Source: Haloglomus irregulare (GTDB taxonomy: Archaea; Halobacteriota; Halobacteria; Halobacteriales; Haloarculaceae). Taken from it: a DNA stretch of 64,000 nt. Under the pieces are notes generated by a model. That model worked only from the letters and a program-made list of their open reading frames with translations. It ran no database searches and had not been told where the DNA came from. Shown here piece after piece: positions 26,234 through 34,478 of this stretch. Position numbers and translations under genes: made by a program. Position 1 is the stretch's first letter, and every line of letters starts with the position of its first letter. Location: the NCBI RefSeq assembly GCF_007421925.1, contig NZ_QMDX01000005.1, positions 62,001 through 126,000 on the forward strand. Direction: 5' to 3'.

Positions 26234-26317
26234 TCAGTTCCCGTACGCCTCGTCGGCGTTGATCGCCGCCCTGTACTCGCCGAACCAGGCCTGACTCGGG
26301 AACGCGAGTTCGCTCAT
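26234..26317 (-). pseudogene. SCP-2 sterol-carrier-like protein remnant
   Basis: A 27-codon reading frame whose sequence MSELAFPSQAWFGEYRAAIN plus seven residues resembles the first residues of haloarchaeal SCP-2 domain proteins, which are normally over 120 residues and often sit beside fatty-acid enzymes. It ends in TGA after EAYGN and nothing homologous follows. I read it as the 5' remnant of a deleted gene in the same orientation as the SDR gene upstream. The match is from memory of the family. Confidence 0.5.
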
Positions 26318-26496
26318 CCGCTCGGCCTATCGGCATACCACCACCTCACGGTTGTGGATGCGATCGCCGGATGGTTCATGAGTGGTCACGGGACCGCGTG
26401 GCAGCAGCCCGCCGATCGACCCGGAGGCCGCCCCGATCCGTCTGCGCGCGAGCGGTTCCGCACCGCGGGCGCGGACCCCGAGCACGAGAAGCTGCG

Positions 26497-27282
26497 CTAG
26501 AAGGAGAACAGGTCGATGCCGCCGGTGACCCCGACCACCTGGCCGGTGACGTAGTTGGCCTGCTCGGAGCAGAGGTAGGCGATGAGGTTGGCGACGTCCT
26601 CCTCCGTACCGAGCTTGCGCATCGGCGTGGCCTTCGCGATACGGGCGAAGTGCTCGTCCGTCTGTTCGAGCATCTCGATGTCCATGTCCGCGAGCGCGCC
26701 GACGACGATGCTCGGCGCGATGGCGTTGGAGGTGACGCCGTACTGGGCCCCCTCGAGGGCGAGCGTCTTGGCGAAGCCGATGAGCGCCGCCTTCGTCGCG
26801 GAGTACGAGGCCTGACCGAAGCCGCCCTGCCAGCCGGCCATCGATGACATGCTGATGATGCGGCCCCAGCCCTGCTCCTTCATGTGGGGGTAGACCTCCT
26901 TGGTGATGTTGTAGCTCCCGGTGAGGTTGACCGCCATGTCCCGGTCCCAGATGTCGTCGTCGAAGTTCTCGACCTTGTCGCGGGCGTCGACCATCCCCGC
27001 GTTGTTGATGAGGATGTCCGTCGACCCGAGTTCGGACTGGATGGCCTCGACGGTCGCCGCGACGTCCGGGCGGTCGGTCAGGTCGCACTCGTAGGCGACG
27101 GCGTCGCCCCGGTACTCCTCGCCGTCGTTGATTTCGTCGGCGACGTTCTCCGCCTTCTCCTGTGCCACGTCCAGCACGACCACGTCCGCGCCCTCGCGGG
27201 CGAGTACGCGACAGTCCTCGCTCCCGATGCGGCCGGCACCACCGGTGACGATGGCGACACGGTCCTCGATTCCAAAGTCCAT
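26497..27282 (-). CDS. short-chain dehydrogenase/reductase (3-oxoacyl reductase-like)
   Basis: A 261-residue classical SDR. The nucleotide-binding TGGAGRIG (residues 14-21), NNAG motif in ILINNAGMVD, catalytic Ser of ISMSSMAG and the YSATK catalytic pair (Tyr/Lys) are all present. C-terminal YVTGQVVGVTGGIDLFSF is typical of FabG-like proteins. In this setting a 3-hydroxyacyl-CoA dehydrogenase role is likely, but classical SDRs are too broad to be sure. TATA-like GCTTAAG lies about 28-34 bases upstream. Confidence 0.92.
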   Translation of the reverse strand: MDFGIEDRVAIVTGGAGRIGSEDCRVLAREGADVVVLDVAQEKAENVADEINDGEEYRGDAVAYECDLTDRPDVAATVEAIQSELGSTDILINNAGMVDARDKVENFDDDIWDRDMAVNLTGSYNITKEVYPHMKEQGWGRIISMSSMAGWQGGFGQASYSATKAALIGFAKTLALEGAQYGVTSNAIAPSIVVGALADMDIEMLEQTDEHFARIAKATPMRKLGTEEDVANLIAYLCSEQANYVTGQVVGVTGGIDLFSF

Positions 27283-27309
27283 GACGGACGTGGTATCCGG
27301 TGGGCGTCG

Positions 27310-27316
27310 CTTAAGC
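27310..27316 (-). promoter_or_regulatory. TATA-like box for the SDR gene
   Basis: GCTTAAG on the minus strand, 28-34 bases before the ATG at 27282, consistent with a leaderless start. Confidence 0.4.
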
Positions 27317-27439
27317 GTTTATCCGGCACCCGGACGGTCGTTTATCCCATGACCGCTTTGAGGGCGCCGAACACCCCGATAGCGCGGGTATCGAGCACGC
27401 TCGCGATGGACTCCGGACCGCGATACTGAACTCCCGGCT

Positions 27440-28153
27440 CTATCGCCGTACGGTGACGATATCCAGGATATCCCGAAGGTTCGACAGTTGGTAGGTCGCG
27501 ACCGGCCCGCTCGCGTCCTCGCCGTACGCGATGGCGTCGAGTCCCAGTGCGCTGGCGCCCTCGATGTCGTGTTCGTAGCGGTCCCCGACCATCACGCCCC
27601 GGCCGGCGTCGATGCCGTGCTCGGCGGCCCGGTCGAGCGCCGTCTCGAACATCCGCCGGTCGGGCTTCTTGTAGCCGACCGCCTCGGAGGTGGTGACGTG
27701 GGCGAAGCAGTCGTCGATGCCGAGCTCGTCGAACATCGACATCGCCTCGGCGGTGTCGACGTCGCTGATGACGGCCTGGTAGATGCCGGCCTCGTCGAGC
27801 GCGCGGACCGTCCCGATGGCCCCCGGCTCCGTGCGGAGCGCCGCGTCGAGGCTGCGGTCCAGTATCGGTCGCCACGCCGACTCCGGCGGCGGCTCACGGC
27901 CCTCGGCCTCGAAGACGGCCGCCGTCGCCCGTCGGTAGCCCTCTGCGGCCGTGCGGTACTCCGTCCCCTCGGCGGCGCCGAAATGTTCGCCGAGCGCGCG
28001 CTTCCACCGCTCGACCGCGGGGTCCGGGTCGAGGCCGTGTTCGGCCGCGAGTTCGGCGAGGAAGGCGGCGTACCCCTCGCGGATGGACGCCAGTTCGACG
28101 ATGACGCCGCCGATATCCCAGAAGACGGCGTCGTAATCGCGGTGCTCGCCCAT
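27440..28153 (-). CDS. HAD-superfamily hydrolase
   Basis: A 237-residue haloacid dehalogenase-like hydrolase with a helical cap after motif I. Motif I reads FWDIGGV, a DxGxV variant seen in YihX-like members, motif II is SDVDTAEA, Lys of motif III lies in GYKKPDRRMFE, and motif IV is MVGDRYEHDIEGA. A small-molecule phosphatase is expected; the substrate is unknown. The open frame continues upstream, but MGEHRDYDAVFWD is the natural start. Confidence 0.9.
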   Translation of the reverse strand: MGEHRDYDAVFWDIGGVIVELASIREGYAAFLAELAAEHGLDPDPAVERWKRALGEHFGAAEGTEYRTAAEGYRRATAAVFEAEGREPPPESAWRPILDRSLDAALRTEPGAIGTVRALDEAGIYQAVISDVDTAEAMSMFDELGIDDCFAHVTTSEAVGYKKPDRRMFETALDRAAEHGIDAGRGVMVGDRYEHDIEGASALGLDAIAYGEDASGPVATYQLSNLRDILDIVTVRR

Positions 28154-28335
28154 ACCACAGCCTGGAGCGGGCGGGGTGAAAGCGGTATCGTCCCCGTGGG
28201 CTGTCGGGCGGGTCGGCCCGTCGACAGGCATAAATCCCGACCAGCCGACCGAACGGCCATGACAGGTCCCTCGCCGGCCTGCGGTTCCGCGGTCGCGCGG
28301 GCCCACCCCCTCCCCCGAACACGGAGTGAGCTGCG

Positions 28336-29463
28336 GTGACGCCGGACGGCCGGGCGCTGGCCGTCGCGGCCGTCGCGGCGCTGCTGTTCACCGGGCTCGG
28401 TGCCGGTGCGCTCCTGCTGACCGCGGACCGGGCGCCGCCGGAGCCGTACGAACCCACTGCGACCGTCCCCGCCGGCGTCGACTACGTCGGAACGGTGAAC
28501 CTGACGGCGTACCGCTCCGACCCGGCGGTCGCGAACGGGAGCCGCGCCTCGCTGGGGTTCCAGTCCCGCGTGGAGTTCTACGCCGGGCCACCGTATCTCC
28601 GGTCGCTCGCGCTCTCGCCGCCTCCGAACGCCAGCCTCGACCCGACGAACGCCAGCCGTGTCACCTACTTCGGCCGGAGCGGGTCCCGGTACGGCGCCCG
28701 ACTGGTCGTGGCCAACTGGACGGGTGAGGCGGCCGCGGAGGCGCTCGAGTCCCGACGCGGTATCGGGTTCACGCCCGAGACCCGGCGCGGCTACACGGTT
28801 CGCCGGTCCGAGGCCGGCGCGGCCGTCGCCGTGCTCGACAACGGCGCCGAGGGCGGTCCGGTCCCGCGGGCTGGGCCGCGGCTCCTGACCATCGGTAACG
28901 CCAGCGCCGTCGAGGACGCCGTCGACGTGGCCGCCGACCGCGCGGCCACCGACGCGGAGCCCGCGACGCTCGACGGCGACCTCCGGCGGGAGTACCGCGA
29001 GACCTCCGACGGCTACGTCCGGTTCGCGTACCGGTTCCGGCCGTCGACGGTCCCGGACTACCCGTTCGTCGGGCCCGCGGTCCGGACGATACAGTACGTC
29101 GGGAGCAGCTACACGCTCGATCGGGCCGGGACGAACGCCGCGGCCACGCCGGCCGTCCGGGTCCGCATCCACATCACGAGCGAGGGCGCCGGGAGCGCCG
29201 ACGACGTGCGCAACATCCTGGCGGCGGGCCAGTCGTTCTACCTCCTCCAGTCGTCGAACGACACGCTGAAGACTGAACTGCGGCGGGCTCGGTTCAACGT
29301 CACGGGCCGGACCGTCGTGACCGAGTACGAGTCCTCGCCGGCCGGGCTCCGGGTGCTCGTCCGCGGGCTGTTCCGGAACCAGCCCGAACCGGAGTCGCTC
29401 GACCCGCCGGCCTCGGCCGAGCCGTCCAGTAGCGGGCGCCCGCCTGCCCGAGGTCCGGCATGA
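28336..29463 (+). CDS. exported/membrane-anchored hypothetical protein
   Basis: A 375-residue protein with one N-terminal membrane segment (residues ~6-29, ALAVAAVAALLFTGLGAG) and a large acidic extracytoplasmic domain rich in NxS/T sequons, ending in a Pro-rich tail. No lipobox is seen. I do not recognise the domain. Its stop overlaps the ABC-2 permease start by four bases, so it belongs to that transporter unit, perhaps as an accessory surface protein. GTG start. Confidence 0.75.
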   Translation: MTPDGRALAVAAVAALLFTGLGAGALLLTADRAPPEPYEPTATVPAGVDYVGTVNLTAYRSDPAVANGSRASLGFQSRVEFYAGPPYLRSLALSPPPNASLDPTNASRVTYFGRSGSRYGARLVVANWTGEAAAEALESRRGIGFTPETRRGYTVRRSEAGAAVAVLDNGAEGGPVPRAGPRLLTIGNASAVEDAVDVAADRAATDAEPATLDGDLRREYRETSDGYVRFAYRFRPSTVPDYPFVGPAVRTIQYVGSSYTLDRAGTNAAATPAVRVRIHITSEGAGSADDVRNILAAGQSFYLLQSSNDTLKTELRRARFNVTGRTVVTEYESSPAGLRVLVRGLFRNQPEPESLDPPASAEPSSSGRPPARGPA

Positions 29464-30530
29464 GCCTGCGCACCATCCTCCGGAAGGAACTCCTCTGGAG
29501 CCGGCATCGCGCCCTGGCGCTGCTGTTCGTCCTCGTCCTGCTGCCGGCGGCGTTCGCCGGCGCGTCGGTGTTCTTCCAGTCCACGCTCCCGAAGGACGCC
29601 CCCGTGGCGGTCGTCGTCGAGGACGACGCGGTGAGCGGGGCGGAGTACGACGTGGTCGCCGCCTCGTTCCGGCTGTTCTCGAGGCCGGTCCGGTACGACT
29701 CAGAGGCGCGGGCGCTCCGTGACCTGGAGCGCGAGACGGTGTACGCCGTCGTCAGCGTCCCGCCCGACCTGGGCGACCCCGCCGTCGACCGGGTGAACAT
29801 GACCGTCACCATCGACGGCGACATGACCCCGTACCGGGAGCCGTCCGGCGCGCTGGTGAGCGTGGTCTCGGCGACGATGAACCGACAGCTGGACACGCGG
29901 GTCGTGGTCGACCGGGAGGTCCGTGGCGAGGAGCGGAAGCTCGCCTCCTATCTGCTCCCGAGCTTCCTGCAGATCCTGGTGTTCACCTTCGCTTTCGCCT
30001 ACCTGCCGTACAACCTCGCGAGCGAGGAGGCGGTGCTCGACCGGCTCCGGGTCGAGACGTCGCTGGACGCGGTCGTGGCCGGCAAGCTGCTCTTCTTCAC
30101 CGGCCTGCTGGCCGTGCCGCTGCTCGTCTTCCACGGGCTCGGGCTCGGGCTGGGCTACGGCGTGAACCTGCTCGCGCCCGGGGCGATACTCGCATACGGC
30201 CTCACCTTCCTCGCGTGCGGGGCCATCGCGACGGCCGTCACCTTCGCATCCGGCTTCGGCACGACCGGGCGACTGCTGAACGTGCTCGTCCTCTTCGCGT
30301 TCCTCGGGTTCTCCGGGCTGGTCTACCCGGCCGGGTTCTTCTCCCCGCTCCGGCGGGGCGTGGTTCGACTGATGCCGACCCACTACGCGATGGTCGTGGT
30401 CCGGGGGACCACGCTGCGCGACCTCCCGCCCGCGGAGTTCGGGACCTGGCTCGGGGGGGTCGCCCTGTTCGCGCTCGCGGCGCTCGTGCCGTTGAAGCTC
30501 GCAATGATCGCCTACGAGCGGGGGACCTGA
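29460..30530 (+). CDS. ABC-2 type transporter permease
   Basis: A 356-residue membrane protein of the YhgE/NatB kind: one N-terminal helix (~18-36), an extracytoplasmic domain of about 150 residues, then five or six helices (~165-350). The ATPase gene follows one base later, and the exported protein precedes with a four-base overlap, so the three form one transport unit. Confidence 0.85.
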   Translation: MSLRTILRKELLWSRHRALALLFVLVLLPAAFAGASVFFQSTLPKDAPVAVVVEDDAVSGAEYDVVAASFRLFSRPVRYDSEARALRDLERETVYAVVSVPPDLGDPAVDRVNMTVTIDGDMTPYREPSGALVSVVSATMNRQLDTRVVVDREVRGEERKLASYLLPSFLQILVFTFAFAYLPYNLASEEAVLDRLRVETSLDAVVAGKLLFFTGLLAVPLLVFHGLGLGLGYGVNLLAPGAILAYGLTFLACGAIATAVTFASGFGTTGRLLNVLVLFAFLGFSGLVYPAGFFSPLRRGVVRLMPTHYAMVVVRGTTLRDLPPAEFGTWLGGVALFALAALVPLKLAMIAYERGT

Positions 30531-30531
30531 G

Positions 30532-31296
30532 ATGGCGGGGCGCGAGGCGACGGACGGTGACGGCCTGCCCGACATCCCCCGGCTGGACCCGGGGGCGGTG
30601 GCCCCCATCCGGGTCGAGGGGTTGCGCAAGCGCTACGGGAACGTCCTCGCGCTGGCGGGCGTGGACCTGACCGTCGAGCCCGGGGCGTTCCACTGTCTGG
30701 TCGGGCCGAACGGCTCGGGGAAGACGACACTGCTCCGGACGCTGCTGGGACTCGTGGAACCCTCCGCCGGCGAGGTCTCCGTCCCGGACGCCCGGCTGGG
30801 AACGGCGTTCCAGCGGCCCTCGCACTACGACCAGCTCACCGTCGCAGACAACCTCGACGTGTTCGGCGCCCTGGCCGACGCGGACGCGGCGTGGGCCGAG
30901 ACCGTGCTGGCCAGGCTGGGGCTGGACGTCGTCCGTGACCGCATCGCCGGGGAGCTCTCGGGTGGCTACAGCCGGAAGCTGGACCTCGCGCTCGCGCTGC
31001 AGAAGGCGCCCGCCTACCTGCTGCTGGACGAGCCGCTCGGGGAATTAGACGACGTGACGAAGCTCCGGCTCCTCGAGTTCCTCGGCGCCTACCGGGACGC
31101 CGGCCACGGGGTCGTCATCTCTACACACAACCTCGGCCAGTTCGCGAGCTACGTCGACCACCTGACCATCGTCCACGATGGCGCGGTGCTGCTCGACACC
31201 CCCCGCGAGTCCCTCGATGTCCCCGACGGGGAGCTCCAGGAGCTCTACGTCGAGCGGATACTGAGTGCCGCGTCCGAGTCCGACGGGGAGGGATAG
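30532..31296 (+). CDS. ABC transporter ATP-binding protein
   Basis: ATPase of 254 residues. Walker A GPNGSGKTT (near 60), the signature LSGGYSRKLDLA and Walker B YLLLDEPLGELDD are intact; SGGYSRK is a variant of the SGGQ signature. The N-terminal ~20 residues are a haloarchaeal acidic extension. It drives the ABC-2 permease upstream. Confidence 0.92.
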   Translation: MAGREATDGDGLPDIPRLDPGAVAPIRVEGLRKRYGNVLALAGVDLTVEPGAFHCLVGPNGSGKTTLLRTLLGLVEPSAGEVSVPDARLGTAFQRPSHYDQLTVADNLDVFGALADADAAWAETVLARLGLDVVRDRIAGELSGGYSRKLDLALALQKAPAYLLLDEPLGELDDVTKLRLLEFLGAYRDAGHGVVISTHNLGQFASYVDHLTIVHDGAVLLDTPRESLDVPDGELQELYVERILSAASESDGEG

Positions 31297-31352
31297 CCGT
31301 CGCGGGGCCGCCGGCCGCGGCCGCTCCGCCGGCAGCCACGTTCCGACAGGGG

Positions 31353-31358
31353 TTTTAG
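31353..31358 (+). promoter_or_regulatory. TATA-like box for the S1-OB-DHH gene
   Basis: TTTTAG, 24-29 bases before the ATG at 31382, consistent with leaderless transcription. Confidence 0.4.
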
Positions 31359-31381
31359 TCACGGCCGTTTTCTTCCCGGTA

Positions 31382-33517
31382 ATGGGTAACTGCATCATCT
31401 GTGGTACGGCGACTGACGGGCCGATCTGTGACACCCACCAGGAGGACGTCGTCTTCGAGTTCGAGGGGAACAGTCCGAGCCAGCTGACCGAGGACCGCTT
31501 CTACGAGGGTACCGTCGACGGCTACGCCGACTTCGGTGTCTTCGTCGACCTGAGCAACAGCGTGACGGGGCTGCTCCACCGCTCGAAGCTCGACCGGCGC
31601 CTGGAATCACTCGACTGGGAGCCCGGGGATAGCGTCTTCGTCCAGGTCACCAACGTCCGCGACAACGGTGACGTCGACCTGGGCTGGTCCATCCGGCAGT
31701 CCGACCGGGACTTCCGCGGCCGACTCATCGACGCCCCCGAGGGCGACTCGCTCGTCGACGAGGACGACGAGGGAAACGCTGACCCTGCCGACGCGCAGTC
31801 GGCACGTGCACCGACGTCAGACCCCGACCCCGAACCGGAGCCGGAGCCGGACCTCGAACCGGAGCCCGAGTCGGAGCCCGAACCGGCCCCCACGCCGGGG
31901 CAAGCCCGGGCGCAGGCCGAGACCGAAGTCGAGGAGGACGACGAGAGCGACATCGCGGCCGAGGAGCCCGATCCCGAGCCGGAGCCCGAGACGGCCGACA
32001 TCGAACGGGCCGTCGTCGTGGACCTGCGCGAGCGCGTCGGCGACACCATCGCCATCGAGGGCGAGGTCGTCAGCGTCCGGCAGACGTCCGGGCCGACTGT
32101 GTTCGAACTCCGCGACGAGACCGCCGTGGTCGACTGCGCGGCGTTCGAGGAGGCCGGCGTCCGGGCCTACCCCGACATCGAAACGGGCGATACCGTCCGG
32201 CTCACCGGCGAGGTCCGCGTCCGGCGCGACGAACTCCAGGTCGAGACCGAGGAGCTGGTCGCGCTGGCCGGCGAGGAGCGCGATGCCGTGGAGGAGCGGA
32301 TGGCGGCGGCGCTCGACGAGGAGGCCGAGCCCGAGCGGGTCGAGCCGCTGGCCGAGGACCCCGTCGTCGAGGGGCTGGACGACGACCTCGGCGAGGCCGC
32401 GACCGCCATCCGGCGCGCGGTCGCCGAGTCACGGCCGGTGGTCATTCGCCACGCCGCCACGACCGACGGCTACGTGGCCGGCGCGGCCATCGAGCGCGCG
32501 GTGCTGCCCCTCGTCGCCGAGGAGCACGCCGCGAGCGATGCGAGCTACCACTACTTCGACCGCCGGCCGCTGGAGGGCGCCGTCTACGATATGGACGACG
32601 CCACGAAGGACGTGACCGGCATGCTGGGTGACCGGGAGCGCCACGACGAGAAGTTCCCGCTGTTCGTCTTCGCCGCCGCTGGCGGCACCCGCGAGTCACT
32701 CGACGGGTTCGACCTGCTGGACGTGTACGACGCCGAGCGCGTCGTGGTCGACGGACAGGCCGTCGACGACGAGATCCGCGACGCCGTGGAGACGACCGTC
32801 GCGCCCGACGCCGACACGGCCGAGCGCAGCGCGGCCACGGTGGCCGCGACGCTCGCCGCGTCGGTCAACGACGCCATCCGCGACGACCTGACGCACCTCC
32901 CCGCGGTCTCGTACTGGGACGACGCCCCGGCGGCGTACGTGGAGCTCGCGGCCGACGCGGGCGTCGACGCCGGGACGGCCGCGCAGCTCCGCCAGGCCGT
33001 CGCGCTGGAGGCCTACTACCAGTCCTACGAGGACAAACGCGAGCTCATCATCGACCTGCTGTTCGAGCGCGGCGAGGGCGGCGACGGCGTCGGTCTCGCC
33101 GAGGAGGTCGCCGAGCAGTTCGAGACCAAGCTCGAGGCGGAGATGGACACCGCGCTGGCGAACATAGAACGCCGCGAGGCCGCCGGCGTCAACTTCGCAG
33201 TGCTCGACACCGACTCCTACACACACCGCTTTGATTTCCCGCCCAAGCGGCTCCTGCTCGACGAGCTCCACCGCCGCGAGGCAGAGGGCGAGCGGTTCGT
33301 CACCATCGGCATCGCCAAGGACGAGCTGTTCCTCCGCGCGACGGAGGAGCTGGACCTGCGGGCCATCGCCGAGGAGGTGGCCGGGGAGGCCAAACACGCC
33401 GGCGTCGCCGCCCGCGGCGCCCGCGAGGGGAAGATCGAGTTCCTCTCCGGCGAGCGCGACGCGGTGCTGAAGGCGGTCATCAAGGCCGTCGCGGACCGCG
33501 TCGCCGCCGCGGCCTGA
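31382..33517 (+). CDS. archaeal RecJ-like protein (Zn finger, S1, OB fold, DHH-like domain)
   Basis: A 711-residue protein with an N-terminal zinc finger (Cys4, Cys7, Cys16, His19), an S1 RNA-binding domain (~38-104), an acidic Glu-Pro repeat linker, an OB fold (~206-290) and a DHH/RecJ-like C-terminal domain (~330-711). This is the layout of the archaea-specific RecJ-like family. The nuclease motifs look degraded: HAATTDG where DxDG is expected, FAAAGG where an Asp should be, and VVVDGQ in place of DHH. A nucleic-acid-binding, non-catalytic role is therefore likely; see findings. Confidence 0.85.
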   Translation: MGNCIICGTATDGPICDTHQEDVVFEFEGNSPSQLTEDRFYEGTVDGYADFGVFVDLSNSVTGLLHRSKLDRRLESLDWEPGDSVFVQVTNVRDNGDVDLGWSIRQSDRDFRGRLIDAPEGDSLVDEDDEGNADPADAQSARAPTSDPDPEPEPEPDLEPEPESEPEPAPTPGQARAQAETEVEEDDESDIAAEEPDPEPEPETADIERAVVVDLRERVGDTIAIEGEVVSVRQTSGPTVFELRDETAVVDCAAFEEAGVRAYPDIETGDTVRLTGEVRVRRDELQVETEELVALAGEERDAVEERMAAALDEEAEPERVEPLAEDPVVEGLDDDLGEAATAIRRAVAESRPVVIRHAATTDGYVAGAAIERAVLPLVAEEHAASDASYHYFDRRPLEGAVYDMDDATKDVTGMLGDRERHDEKFPLFVFAAAGGTRESLDGFDLLDVYDAERVVVDGQAVDDEIRDAVETTVAPDADTAERSAATVAATLAASVNDAIRDDLTHLPAVSYWDDAPAAYVELAADAGVDAGTAAQLRQAVALEAYYQSYEDKRELIIDLLFERGEGGDGVGLAEEVAEQFETKLEAEMDTALANIERREAAGVNFAVLDTDSYTHRFDFPPKRLLLDELHRREAEGERFVTIGIAKDELFLRATEELDLRAIAEEVAGEAKHAGVAARGAREGKIEFLSGERDAVLKAVIKAVADRVAAAA

Positions 33518-33613
33518 CGGCGCTGCCCGATCCTCCCGCCACCGGATGTTACGAGGATGGCGGCTGCTCCGCCCGACTAGTATCGGAGTCCCGCCTCGAC
33601 GTGGCGGCTCTCC

Positions 33614-34333
33614 TCACAACGCATCGACCAGCCCACGAACCGCCCCCCGGCCGCCGCTGACGAACGGGGTGCCGTGGGCCACCGCGGCGACCTCGAACTC
33701 GGGTGCCTCGCGGTCGAAGCGGCGGATGGACTCATGGATGGCGCGCATCTCGTAGGAGTCGAGCCAGAACGGCGGCGTGAGTCGGCCGTCCTGCTCCCAG
33801 ACGAGATCACCGAGGCAGGCCACCGACAGTCCCTCGTGGACGAAGACGGTGTGGCCGTGGTTGTGACCGGGGGTGTGGAAGGCAGTGAGGCCGGCGAACC
33901 GGTCGCCGTGGTCGACGGGGCGGAGGTCGACCCCGTCGAAGTCGTAGAGCCGGCGGGCGACCCGGTGGAAGGCGCCCTTGTGATGGAGCAGCGGCGGGTC
34001 CCACTCGCCCCGGACGAGTTCCACATCCCGCCGGCCCATGTGGACGGGCCCCTCGAAGCCGGCGTCCACGAGTCGGCCCAGGCCGGTGACGTGGTCGAGG
34101 TCGTAGTGGGTCATGCAGACCCGGTCCACGTCGGTCGCCTCGTAGCCGGCGTCCGCGAGCTCGCCCAGCAGCGTGGGGCGGTTGTACCAGAGGCCGGTGT
34201 CGACGAGCGTCACAGGGCCGTCGCTCCCGTCGTCCGGGGCCTCGCGCCCGTCGAGCAGGAACGCGTTCGTCGCGAGCGGCGGTATCAGACCCACGTCGAG
34301 CAGCCAGACGCCGGGTGCCAGCTCGCGAGTCAT
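33614..34333 (-). CDS. metallo-beta-lactamase-fold hydrolase
   Basis: A 239-residue MBL-fold protein. Metal ligands appear in order: the motif THYDLDH (HxxxDH), the His of HTPGHNHGH, and the Asp of CLGDLVWE, with a final His in VAAVAHGTPF. This matches glyoxalase-II- or lactonase-like hydrolases. The substrate is unclear. Start chosen at MTRELAPGVW because the metal-binding fold begins there. Confidence 0.9.
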   Translation of the reverse strand: MTRELAPGVWLLDVGLIPPLATNAFLLDGREAPDDGSDGPVTLVDTGLWYNRPTLLGELADAGYEATDVDRVCMTHYDLDHVTGLGRLVDAGFEGPVHMGRRDVELVRGEWDPPLLHHKGAFHRVARRLYDFDGVDLRPVDHGDRFAGLTAFHTPGHNHGHTVFVHEGLSVACLGDLVWEQDGRLTPPFWLDSYEMRAIHESIRRFDREAPEFEVAAVAHGTPFVSGGRGAVRGLVDAL

Positions 34334-34478
34334 GAACGGTCGTTCGGGGGCAGTCGATATCAAGGGGTCGACATCGGCTCCGGCGGTGGGGAGGCGACGC
34401 GCGGAGCCGTCCACGGTCCTCAGACCGTGGCGTCAGCCGGTGCGGCCCTGGCTCCGCCGCCGATGTAGCCCGGCGGGC

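Noticed and set aside
26378-26500. 40-codon plus-strand frame just after the SCP-2 relic
   Set aside because: Arg/Gly/Pro-rich, overlaps the SDR stop codon, and has no recognisable similarity or promoter.
27349-27429. 26-codon plus-strand frame after a TATA-like tttatccc
   Set aside because: The peptide (MTALRAPNTPIARV...) looks non-coding compared with the minus-strand reading of the same bases.
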